DNA of 64,000 bases from Oreohelix idahoensis (taxonomy: Eukaryota > Mollusca > Gastropoda > Stylommatophora > Oreohelicidae). The notes under the pieces were generated by a model that searched no databases, had not been told where the DNA came from, and was given only the letters and a program-made list of their open reading frames with translations. Position numbers and translations under genes: made by a program. Positions within the stretch are counted from its first letter, which is position 1. Each line of letters starts with the position of its first letter. This document shows positions 37,027-46,279 of this stretch, piece by piece. The stretch spans positions 434,001-498,000 of the forward strand of contig JAMPIV010011357.1 of the NCBI GenBank assembly GCA_024509875.1. The letters run 5' to 3'.

Positions 37027-38117
37027 TATGACAGTTAATATGCCTATTCTCCACGCTGATCCTGATACCAGAGAGTTGTTTCATGATACCCCTTTGGTTG
37101 CATATCGTAGGGATAAGAATTTTAGGGATATTCTTGTACACAGTCGCTTATGACGAACTAGTCCTTCTCACTTTGGTCTCGTACTAAACCGTGCCAACGC
37201 CGTATATGTAAGACCTGTCCTTTTGTACTCCAAACTCAGTCAGTTTCCCGAACGGTAAATTTGTCATTAGAGAGTCTTTCACGTGCGAATCCAGAAACCT
37301 GATTTATGCTATCATCTACAAGAGGTGTGGCATTACCTATATTGGTGAAACTGGCAGACGTTTGGCAGACAGGTTTCGTGAGCATTAAAATGACATCTAT
37401 CATGGCAAACATTTACCGGTGGCCCTTCATTTCAATAGGCCTGACCATTCAGGTAATTCCGATATTCATGTCACTGCCCTCCTTTCGTGTGTCGGTGATG
37501 ACCGAACTCGCTTTTCGTTGAAGAATCGTCTCATTTTTCAAATGGGCGTTTTATCTCCTGCGGGCCTTAATGTCCAGCATCATTTTGCATAAATTCTGGT
37601 GGCTTCTCTCTCTGTTTCATATTTCTTCTGTCGTTGTTTTTCTGATCTATCTTTATTTTAGCTTTGGTTCGTTTCGTATCCTTTTGCATCATTTTAGCCG
37701 TCACTAGCTCGCTCATACGTCACTTCCGCATGACGCTTGTTTTCACAGCCATCTTAAGTTTTTCATTCTTGGATCCAGCTAAGTGACTTTTTACTTGTTT
37801 TTATAGTGTTGTTCATTCCTGTCTTCGTTTCGTTGATTATTTACTTTCTTGTTTCGACATGTCTTTCTGGTTTTATGATTTTCTCGCATTATTATTATTC
37901 TCGTTTCGCTCAGCACCGTTGTTCCATCTGCTTGTATCGCTCATTTGGTGTGTTCTTCATCATAATATATCTTTGTAGTACCTACATGTAATTCTTGTCC
38001 TTGTCACCTGTTCGTAACTGTGGCTGACGAAGGGTTAAACCCGAAACGTCCTTTGTTTCCTGTGTACCGTTTACTTGTAAAACTGATTTCATACCATTTT
38101 ATTTTTTTTTATTTATA
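37027..38117 (+). mobile_element. Penelope-like element copy 1, 5'-truncated
   Basis: Matches the last 1.1 kb of Penelope-like copy 2. It holds the end of RT and a decayed GIY-YIG endonuclease (ITYIGETGRRLADR readable near 37332 in a shifted frame). The 3' region includes the hammerhead-like motif. TSD CACTCCTAAATA lies at 37015-37026 and 38118-38129, within LINE E RNase H. It is a separate insertion from copy 2. Confidence 0.9.
38021..38050 (+). ncRNA. Hammerhead-ribozyme-core-like motif, Penelope-like copy 1
   Basis: CTGACGA, then the arm AGGGTTAAACCC (GGGTT/AACCC hairpin), then GAAACGTC. The core fits CUGANGA-II-GAAA with a minimal stem III (C-G) and UC. Penelope-like elements are known to carry hammerhead motifs. 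Stem I pairing (GTGG against CTTTG) is poor, so self-cleavage is uncertain. Confidence 0.5.
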
Positions 38118-38989
38118 CACTCCTAAATAATAGAGGCCGCACAGTATTATTAGCATGGATACCCTCGCACGTAGGATTAGAAGGAAACGAGGTGGCCAAC
38201 AAGGAAGCAAAAACATAAAGAAGCAGTCTAAACCACATGAACTCAGGGTTAGGCACAACAGACATCAAAAGTATAATTTAAAATATGATAACAAGGGAAT
38301 AAACAGAAAACTGGAAACAAAGCCAAAGAGGCAGACAAGCCTAACAACTGCTAAAAGATCCAACACGGACAGATCAGATATCTAGAGAACCAAAAATACC
38401 ATGAAATAGAAAACTGATTGGACTTCAACTAGGAACAGGCTATTTCATGGTGGAGGAACCCTACTGTGTAAGATGTCTGCAGCAGAACGCCATATCACAA
38501 GAAATGTGAACAGCACAGAAAACCACTCATGGAATACTTGAGAACACAAAACTCTCCATCGTCATCACTAGAAACTATACAAAAAATTGACCTACCCAGG
38601 GAGCTACACTAAATAATAAAATTTCATATTACCAAAACAAGAACCAACATATAATAACCAGAGCAAGTGAGAATGACAAGAAACAAAAATTTTAAATGTC
38701 CATGCAATATCAGTACAAGAAATTTAAAAAACAAACATACTACCAATTCAAAAACCAACAAACGTCCTATGGATGCATTTAAAAGGATGCCAATATCGAG
38801 AGAGAGAGAGAGAGAGAATATAGTATCATGGAAGATGATACATTACAAACACTATAGACACTAAATAATGCCACAACAAACGGCAGATAAATTACAGCCT
38901 AGAAGAGCCAAGACACAAGAAAAACAACAAAGTAATATACAACAACAATACCCTAAGTATAACCCATATAAAAGTGTTCCTTTCAACGT

Positions 38990-39661
38990 ATGAGGTGTGT
39001 CATTGCTAAGCATAAACGCCGGCTCACCGACTTGGAACTTTTAAAATTCAACCACACTCACCAACTTCGTCTACTGACTTCTTCGTACCCGACAGCCTTG
39101 CTTTTTATTTGTACTATTATTCATGATACTAATAAGGAGCTCTACACTCGGCTGAGCACGCATAAAAAAGACAAATTGTGTCACCTCCGCCCTCATGTTC
39201 CTTCTGAATCTTCAGCGTCCCCTGTTCCTACTTCTACTAAAGTTATTTGCATTCCTCCTGATCTACAGCCATCTCCTGATGAATTGTCTGTTCTCAGCAA
39301 AGGTCTTAAGTTTGTTCCTCTTCGCACGACATTTGATAAATATTCTATGCTCCAAGATGTCTACCGCTTCCACCGTCGCATGCGTCTTCAATATTACCAT
39401 AGGAAGGGTAATGATTCTAACCCAGACGGGGATATCTTTCGTCATTTTGTTAAACCTAAGTCAGACTGGACTCCTGCTGCAGGTGCCTCTGCGGCTCTCG
39501 AATTATATGTTGCTAACACTTTGCGTGACATTAATCAACTTTCTCTACCCCGTCTACGTCGATCTAACCTGACTACTTCTGAGTGGCGGTCATTGTCATC
39601 CCTTAAAAAAAGCGGGATGACATTATCATCAAACCTGCCGATAAAGGTGGTGCAGTGGTAG
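38990..39661 (+). pseudogene. Penelope-like ORF, N-terminal part before frameshift
   Basis: Reads VIAKHKRRLTDLELLKFNHT and later KGLKFVPLRTTFDKYSM, typical of the N-terminal region ahead of Penelope RT. At a run of seven A (39605-39611) the frame is lost. One more A would lead straight into DDIIIKPADKGGAVVVW, the conserved RT entry motif. The shift therefore looks like a single-base deletion. Confidence 0.82.
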
Positions 39662-41433
39662 TTTGGCGAAAGGACTTGTACATTCAAGAAGGAGTCTCAC
39701 AGCTCGGCAACTCCACCTTTTACTCACCTAGTTCTGGTGATGCCACAGTCCGCAATAATCTTACTGTTCATGCTACTATTCGTGATCTCATCCAAGATAA
39801 TCTCCTTCCTTCTAGTGCCTTGTCTCTCCATATTCTTGATAGTAGTCTAGGTAAACCTTCCTTCAACATGCTTCCTAAGGTTCATAAAATTGACAATCCG
39901 GGTCGACCTATTGTTTCAGCCTGCTCTTGTCCCACTGAACGTATCTCTGATTTCCTGGATAGTATTTTGCAACCCTTAGTGGCCAATCTACCTTCCTATT
40001 TGAAGGACACCACCCATGCTATCACTACTTTTGATTCCATCCAATTCACACCTGACCACATCTACCGTCTTTTCCTTCTGGATGTTTGTTCGCTTTATAC
40101 TTCCATTCCACACTCTGATGGCCTTAAAGCACTACAATTTTTTCTCGACAGACGCACTGACCTTACTTTTAGCACAGGTTCTCTTCTTCGCCTTGAGGAA
40201 TTGGTTCTCACTCTCAACTCTTTTGAATTCAATGGCCAGTTCTTTAATCAAATTAGTGGCGCTGCTATGGGCACTAAAATTGGCCCGAGTTATGCTTGCC
40301 TCTTCATGGGTCACTTTGAATATTTGGTGCTTCAAAGTTACGATGGACTCTTACCTGAGTTTTACCGTCGCTATATCGACGATGGTATTAGAGTCACAGA
40401 CATGTCTGAAGTTAACCTCCGTAGATTCATTGACTATGTTGGCAATTTCCATCCTGCCATCAAATTCACTTCTCAGATTTCTACCACTTCAGTTAACTTC
40501 CTTGACCTTACTGTCAATATTACTCCTACTGGCCTTACTACCTCTGTCTTTTATAAACCTACTGATGCTCATGGTTTCCTTCTTTACACCTCTTCTCACC
40601 ATCTCAGCTATAAAAATTCCATTCCCTACTCTCAACTTCTACGCTTACGTCGGATATGTCACGATGAAGATGATTTCCGTGAACGAGCTCCAGAAATGCT
40701 CGAGTTTTTTTGCCGACGTCACTATCCTGAAAGAGTTTTATCTGATGCCCTTAATCGCATTAGTCACGTTACTCGTCAGGTTGCACTTACTGCTAAACCT
40801 ACTACTACATCTGACAGACTCAAACTTGTCTTAACTTTCCACCCTCACGGTTTGGCGGTGAAAAGAATTATGTTTCTTCATCTGCCTATTCTCCACTCCG
40901 ATCCTGATACCAGAGAGTTATTTCGTAATACCACTTTGGTGGCATATCGTATGGATAAGAATTTTAGGGATATTCTTGTACATAGTCGCTTGAGACAAAC
41001 TAGTCCTTCTCACTTTGGTACCAAACCGTGCCAACGCCGCATGTGTAAGACCTGTCCTTTTGTACTCCAAACGCAGTCAGTTTCCTTTCCGAACGGTAAA
41101 TATGCCATTGGGGAGTCTTTCACGTGCGAATCCAGAACCCTGATTTATGCTATCATCTGCAAGAGGTGTGACATGACCTATATTGGTGAAACTGGCAGAC
41201 GTTTGGCAGACAGGTTTCGTGAGCACTTGAATGGCATCTATCATGGCAAACATTTACCGGTGGCCCTTCACTTCAATATCCCCGACCATTCAGGTAACTC
41301 TGACATTCATGTCACTGCTCTCCTTTCATGTGCCGGCGACGACCGAACTCGCTTTTCGTTGGAGAATCGTCTCATTTTTCAAATGGGCGTTTTAGCTCCT
41401 GCTGTCCTTAATGTCCAGCATCATTTTGCATAA
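39655..41433 (+). CDS. Penelope-like RT with GIY-YIG endonuclease
   Basis: 592 codons uninterrupted. RT motifs: FNMLPKVHKIDNPGRPIVSA, LFLLDVCSLYTSIPH (catalytic D), GAAMGTKIGPSYACLFMGH, YRRYIDDGIRV (catalytic DD at about residues 242-243) and TSVNFLDLTVNI. A Cys cluster CQRRMCKTCPF follows. The GIY-YIG nuclease (about 490-590) shows LIYAIICKRCDMTYIGETGRR, LADRFREH and a C-terminal LENRLIFQMG. The enzyme nicks target DNA and copies its RNA there. The true start lies upstream, beyond the frameshift at 39605-39611, so the ATG at 39655 is only nominal. Confidence 0.92.
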   Translation: MVVWRKDLYIQEGVSQLGNSTFYSPSSGDATVRNNLTVHATIRDLIQDNLLPSSALSLHILDSSLGKPSFNMLPKVHKIDNPGRPIVSACSCPTERISDFLDSILQPLVANLPSYLKDTTHAITTFDSIQFTPDHIYRLFLLDVCSLYTSIPHSDGLKALQFFLDRRTDLTFSTGSLLRLEELVLTLNSFEFNGQFFNQISGAAMGTKIGPSYACLFMGHFEYLVLQSYDGLLPEFYRRYIDDGIRVTDMSEVNLRRFIDYVGNFHPAIKFTSQISTTSVNFLDLTVNITPTGLTTSVFYKPTDAHGFLLYTSSHHLSYKNSIPYSQLLRLRRICHDEDDFRERAPEMLEFFCRRHYPERVLSDALNRISHVTRQVALTAKPTTTSDRLKLVLTFHPHGLAVKRIMFLHLPILHSDPDTRELFRNTTLVAYRMDKNFRDILVHSRLRQTSPSHFGTKPCQRRMCKTCPFVLQTQSVSFPNGKYAIGESFTCESRTLIYAIICKRCDMTYIGETGRRLADRFREHLNGIYHGKHLPVALHFNIPDHSGNSDIHVTALLSCAGDDRTRFSLENRLIFQMGVLAPAVLNVQHHFA

Positions 41434-41860
41434 TTCTGGTGGCTTCTGTCTCTGTTTCATATTTTATTTCTTCTGTCGTTATTTTCCTACCTTTGTTTTT
41501 GCTTTGGTTCGTTTCGTTTCCTCAATTATCTTTTCTTAGCCGTCACTAGCTCATACGTCACTTCCGTATGACGCCTTAGTCTCTCAGCCATCTTGAATGT
41601 TTCTTTCTTGGATCCTGCTAAGTGATTTTTTTACTTGTTTTTATAGTGTTGTTCATTCCTGTCTTCCTTGCGTTGATTATATACTTTCTTGTTTCGACAT
41701 GTCTTTCTGGTTTTACGATTTTCTTGCATTATCACTGTTATCGTTTCGCTCATCACCGTTGTTCCATCTGCTTGTATCGCGCATTTGGCGTTTTCTTCAT
41801 CATCATAGATTTTTGTAGTACCTATATGTAGTTCTTGTCCTTGTCACCTGTCCGTAACTG

Positions 41861-41890
41861 TGGCTGACGAAGGGTAAAACCCGAAACGTC
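41861..41890 (+). ncRNA. Hammerhead-ribozyme-core-like motif, Penelope-like copy 2
   Basis: CTGACGA, GGGTAAAACCC arm, GAAACGTCCC. It sits at the same place as in copy 1, about 425 bp after the RT-nuclease stop. The two GG bases before the core can pair with CC after the putative cleavage site, a very short stem I. Confidence 0.5.
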
Positions 41891-42443
41891 CCTTGTTTCT
41901 TGTGTACCGTTTACTTGTAAAACTGATTTCATACCATATTATTTTTTAATTTATATATAACCCATATGGGGTTGAGCCGAGAATCCCATGCACACGGCAA
42001 ACACCGGTTTTGAAGTGCATCGTCCAAATACCAACCCATTTATCATAAATTGTTGCAAGTAAGTAGATATATTATTTTTATAGATTGTTTTTGTATTTTA
42101 GGATGATTATATGTTTTACTATTTCGCTTCGTGAAAAGTGTCTTTTATGTATGCAATTAATTTAATTATGCGTCTGTGTATATTTTTTCTAACAAGGGTC
42201 TGTAGCCTTCAGCAGACAATCAAAGGGGTCCATGACACAAGAAAGGTTAAGAACCCCTGCCATATCGCTGACCCTGGACAGGTAGGTACCATGACGGCCG
42301 CGTGCGTTTTGTGTCCCTCATATATCGGGTCTGAGGAATAGGGAAAGGTGAACATCAGTAGCATTGGGCAGGCCCGTTTGAGGCAGAGGTCCGGCTTGTT
42401 TATTTCTTATTCTGGACAATTTTCATACGGTGAGTTACTGCTT

Positions 42444-42482
42444 TTTTACCTCTACACCTCACGGTAGAAGGGGAACGACTAA
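42444..42482 (+). mobile_element. LINE F 3'-end fragment (39 bp) with 12-bp TSD
   Basis: ACCTCTACACCTCACGGTAG through AACGACTAA matches the LINE F 3' terminus. Flanks are GAGTTACTGCTT at 42432-42443 and 42483-42494. This is barely more than the terminal stem-loop. Confidence 0.88.
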
Positions 42483-42984
42483 GAGTTACTGCTTGATTTT
42501 GTTCGTTTTTTTTTTATTTTTTTTTTAAATACAAGCATAATTGGCAATTGTGATTTTCCCTATTTACAATGATTTGACAAATGTGATGCCACTTTCTCAT
42601 TTCGGCAGTTGTTCATATTATTTGGAATTGAAAACAATATATATCCTAATTATAACCCATCAGAGGTTGAACGGGATATTTTTCTTCATTAATTAAAAAA
42701 AAAAAATAAAATAGGGTGAGTTATTTCGTGGCCTGGTGCAATATACGGTGGGGCAGTTGTGTAAATATGACAGGAAGAAAAGACCATAGCATGATCTGAT
42801 GGTAGAAGCTTGTCCTCTCTTGCTGCTACTTTTTGTTTGACTGATTCATCTAATACCGTTAAGCTCCTTGAGGGCTGCGTTTTTCTCTAAGACTTGTTTC
42901 ACTGGGGTTCACACTATCATTCTTACAAGCGTCACGCATTTAGCAAACTGTTGTTCACACTCACAATTTCACATTAAATCTTAC

Positions 42985-43250
42985 CTGAAAGTTAAAATAC
43001 ACAGTGGTCTGTAGGACTTGTGGCTCGTGATGTCTTGCATTGGCTTACCCCAGAAATCATTTTTAAATAAAAGAACGAGCGGGTTGAGACCTGTGACGTC
43101 TGGGTTATTTTTAATAGCGAAAATATCATCGTGGAGAAACTGTCCAAGCAGACCGTTGAAATAACAGATGGCGGCCAATGCAGAAGGGACCAAATAAACC
43201 ATCCACTTATTCTCTTCCAGAACGCGGTAAGAAGGTCCTTTCACTGACAT
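42985..43250 (-). CDS. TMTC1: TMTC1-like protein, first coding exon
   Basis: Starts MSVKGPSYRVLEENKWMVYL at 43250 and runs 88 codons to the donor CAG|GTAAGAT (GT at 42984-42983). Residues about 17-36 form a hydrophobic first membrane segment. Then come HDDIFAIKNNPDV, NDFWGKPM and SHKSYRPLCILTF, the hallmark N-terminal luminal loop of the TMTC family (transmembrane and TPR repeat proteins, ER O-mannosyltransferases acting on cadherins). NDFWGK and the HDD context fit TMTC1 best among the four paralogs; that choice is from memory of the family. The DD pair is the expected catalytic acidic site. Further exons should lie to the left, but none was recognised in this window. Confidence 0.87.
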
Positions 43251-44068
43251 TTTAAAAAATTTGTATTCATTTTTTACAGAAGTTAGGCCTGTTAAACATA
43301 CCGCTAGTATTACGTTATTTCAGCGGTTGTTAGAACCCACATGTTTATCCAAATGCTTCGTCCACTAAAACAATATTCACTATGTCATTAGTTAATACTA
43401 AAACTTTCACCAAAATGCTTTGTCCACTGGCACAATAGTTAATATGTCAATCAAGAATTACTAATGAGACCGGACTGACCAGTATGTGGGGTCCACTTTA
43501 TTTCTATATGGTGCATTTATGTCTTCGTAACGTAGAAACTTTACCGAGAACACGTTGTCTAGCTTTCCCTGCTGCACGCTACTAAACTCATTTCTAGTTT
43601 ACAGTTATACTTTATAAACCTGCATGCACCAATGCCCAGGTCCAGAGATATTTTTATCAGTTACAATCTAACGTCAGCGTTACTTCTTCGTGAGATAGGT
43701 ATAGTTTGTAACGGTGACAAGTAGCTCCGCCTTTTCGTTCAACTTGACGTCTGCTATATAACGCCGCCTGCCATAGAGTGGTGTCCCTTGATAATAGCAG
43801 CTTTGTCAACGTTCGGTAGGCCAAAATTGTGTATGGAGCCAAGTTAATTCCCTCAGACGTGAAAGACTAAGTGGGGTTTCTGGCTAGACAGCGTGGTGTA
43901 ACTGTATTTCGGTCAAGTTACTTATATTCATATAAAGAACTAGATTCGCCTTTGCGACGAAACGACCGTGCCACCGCAGCAGAGGTGAACCCTAGCACTA
44001 TGACTTTCTAATCTCTACCAAATCAATCAGTTCTTGTTTATTAACCACTGCTAATAATAATAATAACC
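43251..44068 (-). promoter_or_regulatory. 5' leader and presumptive promoter region of TMTC1-like gene
   Basis: No coding motif. On the minus strand this is the sequence upstream of the TMTC1-like ATG (TTTTAAAATGT context). A diverged 62-bp duplication is visible on the plus strand: ATGCTTCGTCCACTAAAACA at 43353 and ATGCTTTGTCCACTGGCACA at 43415. No TATA or initiator was assigned. Confidence 0.4.
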
Positions 44069-44080
44069 ATTGCTAGTAAG

Positions 44081-44663
44081 AAATATAGACAAAGTTGGAG
44101 GGACAGACCGTGATATCAAAATAAGAATACAAAAAGCAAGAGGAGCTTTCATTGCATTTGGGAAATATATGGAGATCAAGAGAAATCGGATCCAACACGA
44201 AAATAAGAATCTTCAACTCAAATGTCAAGTCAGACCTATTGTATGGCTCTGAAATATGGAGAACAACAAAGACAACAACCAAAAAGCTTCAGACTTTTAT
44301 AAATGGGTGCTTGTGTAGAATAGAAGGAGTAAAATGGTATGACAATGTTACCAACGTGGAACTGATGACAAGAACCAGACAAGTGCCAGTTGAACAAGAG
44401 ATGAGAAGAAGACGATGGCGATGGATAGGACACACACTGAGGAAATCTGTTGATATCATTACAGGGCAGTCCTTGTTCTGGAACCTCCAGGGCAAGAGAG
44501 GCAGAGGTAGTCCAAGAAGCACATGGAGAAGAGAGCTGGAAACAGAGGTGAAAATGATGAGGAGAACGTGGAAAGAACTTGAGATGATGGCACGTGACAG
44601 GAGGACTTGGCATATGTTTGTTGAAGGCCTTTGCTCCTTTGGGAGTGGAGGGTTATGATGATG
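44081..44663 (+). pseudogene. LINE D C-terminal fragment with 12-bp TSD
   Basis: Encodes the C-terminal end of an RTE/craniofacial-type LINE: DLLYGSEIWRT, RRRWRWIGHTLRK, GRGSPRSTWRRELETEVK, WKELEMMARDRRTW, then a stop and (ATG)n tail. TSD ATTGCTAGTAAG lies at 44069-44080 and 44664-44675. One frame change occurs near 44160. RT motifs are lost by 5' truncation. A more diverged copy is at 53586-54090. Confidence 0.92.
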
Positions 44664-45020
44664 ATTGCTAGTAAGGCGGTATCGCAAGTTGTTCATATTG
44701 TGTCTAGCAACTAATATTACTGGCGCTTCATTCTTATTTATTGAAAACTTTTGTGCGGGAGCTGGGCGCGCTGTAACGATCATAATCATGCTGGATACGT
44801 CAGCACTCCAATCACTCGTCTTTTTCCCAGCTGTCTAATACTATTTAAGATCTTGTTATGTCTTCCTATCATTCTGATAACGACCATTCCAAAGTTACTA
44901 CGTTTCTTCAGAGATTTAATAACGTTAATGTTACCTTCATCTCGAATGTAATATACATTTTTTCTTTCGCTATTATTTTTGTTCGGAGAATATTTATAAT
45001 CAGCATATTTAAAGCTACAC

Positions 45021-45146
45021 AAAAGGGCAATCACCTGTTTGTCTTACAATTTGATTGCATGTTCACACAAGAGCCATTGTGCTCTCTGGGTCACCTCTAC
45101 ACTCTGTTAGGGGGTAGAAGAGGTTCCGATTAAGAAAGGAGGAAAA
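45021..45146 (+). repeat. LINE-tail-like repeat F2
   Basis: AATCACCTGTTTGTC..CACCTCTACACTCTG..GTAGAAGAGGTTCCGATTAAGAAAG is shared in inverse orientation with 53226-53350. The CCTCTAC..GTAGAAGAGG arm and (AAGA)n tail parallel the LINE F 3' end, so this is probably the 3' end of a sister LINE family or a SINE using it. Confidence 0.75.
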
Positions 45147-45647
45147 TATTTAAAGCTCTGATAATCACGCCTCACCCTTCTCCATTTTCTTGCGAGTAAG
45201 AAAAGTTAAATTTGCTGATAACGCAAAATTTAAATTCTGCAAGAAGAAAAAAGCATAGATCTAGGTGGAAAAACATAGGAGTGGCAACTCTGACGCTAAC
45301 TAGTACCTCACACAGGGACATAAGCAATGGTGGTTTTAAGCTAAGGAAACCTAGCCCTCAGCCTAGGGCTTCGAGCACAAATATATGCTTGTTGATATAA
45401 CAGGAATTTATTTAAAAGGAGCTCGCAGATTCACGCTTGCCCAGGGCCTCGCACAACCAAACCCCGCAACTGGACATTAGCAAAGGAATGTGACATTTAT
45501 TTTTTCTTTGTTTGCGGGTATTGCCTTCTTGTGTCGAGGCACGTCCTTTCAACCTAGAATTAAATCATTTTGGTTATATCGGAGCGCAATTTGTCATTAA
45601 AAAATAAGTGAACTCTGTTAACTGAAGAGCTGTGTTGGTAAACTCAA
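45147..45647. other. No recognisable gene
   Basis: Unassigned sequence between the F2 repeat and the hairpin array. No coding motif or repeat was recognised. Confidence 0.4.
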
Positions 45648-45947
45648 AACCTTGAAAAGGACTACTACTAGCATCTTTCAGCTAGCCTGAAGTAGCCCTG
45701 AAAAGGACTAGTCCTTAAAAGGACTGCTAACCCGATCATCGTTGATAGATACTAAGTCCTGAAAAGGACTAACAAACATTATCTATCTGCTAGCATAGTA
45801 AAGCCCTGAAAAGGGCTGCCAACTACGCCAGCTCTGCCTTTACTTCTCAGTGTTCAGAGAACGCCGAATGTAGTGAACTGTAAGTGATACCACCCAAGGA
45901 CTGCTAGCCCGACCAGCGTTGATAGATATGAAGTCATGAAAACGACT
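45648..45947. repeat. Array of six 16-nt hairpins of AGTCCTGAAAAGGACT type
   Basis: Units at 45648-45663, 45694-45709, 45710-45725, 45755-45770, 45802-45817 and 45932-45947. Several are perfect 6-bp stems around GAAA, or around TTTC when read on the minus strand. Flanking GACTGCTA(A/G)CCCGA..GTTGATAGATA recurs about 179 bp apart, so part is a tandem duplication. A seventh relative is at 52231-52246 with the same CTGCTAGCATA lead-in. Read on the minus strand each unit has the 6-bp stem and UUUC loop geometry of histone mRNA 3' stem-loops, but with A-U instead of the conserved first G-C pair. No histone gene is nearby. Confidence 0.85.
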
Positions 45948-46279
45948 ATGTCGTAGATTTTTGATAGGGGAATTAAGACTTGGGTTGGTCCCTTCTGAAT
46001 AGATTAGACTAAGTGATAGTCACAGTGAGAAGTAGTAATAGCAATAGATTTCCACGAGTGAGGTGGTAGCATGTGATTAAGAGGCTGTCTCTGAGATCGA
46101 GAAATCTTCTCTCTCTCACCTATCTTCTACGACAGCTTTCGAGGAGTCAGACAGTCTAAACACACTTACATATATATATATATTACTTACGTGGTCGTTC
46201 CCCTTCTACCGTGAGGTGTAGAGGTTTGGAAGAGAGAGCGCCAGACTATACTATCGGCTGTCTTCCTCTTGGCCTGGTT

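Larger units (their letters stand above)
36168..38957 (+). pseudogene. LINE E (I/Jockey-like) RT end and RNase H, interrupted
   Basis: Scraps in several frames include NYLGMTLNQKLNWKK (RT thumb region) and ILTDSLSALQALK of RNase H just before the Penelope-like insertion at 37027. Immediately after it, about 38130-38215, the last RNase H motif resumes (LLAWIPSHVGLEGNEVANKE). GYFMVEEPYCVRC follows near 38440. RNase H after RT places it with I-, Jockey- or Loa-type LINEs. Many stops are present, so it is an old copy. Confidence 0.75.
38970..41955 (+). mobile_element. Penelope-like element copy 2, almost complete
   Basis: About 3 kb with a 12-bp TSD (TATAACCCATAT at 38958-38969 and 41956-41967). 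It encodes a Penelope-type RT followed by GIY-YIG endonuclease and a 520-bp 3' region with the hammerhead-like motif. The 5' end starts abruptly within or just before coding sequence, so it is 5'-truncated. The ORF is broken by one base only. Confidence 0.93.
35960..42259 (+). mobile_element. hAT-like element ends flanking nested retroelements
   Basis: The left end CAGTGTTTCTTAATATGTGG with GACCCCTAGGGGGTCC, and the right end AAAGGTTAAGAACCCCTG, form an imperfect inverted repeat of hAT style (CAGNG..TTCTTAA). No transposase is visible, so this is probably a short non-autonomous element stretched to 6.3 kb by LINE E and the Penelope-like copies inside it. The expected 8-bp TSD (CGATAAGG left, CCATATCG right) does not match, so pairing of these two ends is not proven. 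Confidence 0.5.

Noticed and set aside
37027..41955. One Penelope-like element with a pseudo-LTR head-to-tail structure.
   Set aside because: The two parts have different TSDs and are separated by LINE E sequence, so they are separate insertions.
45648..45947. Actual histone gene 3' ends.
   Set aside because: No histone coding sequence is nearby, the conserved first G-C pairs of the stem are A-T here, and the downstream purine-rich element is not evident.
45648..45947. CRISPR array.
   Set aside because: The units are short palindromes with irregular spacing in animal DNA and there are no cas genes.
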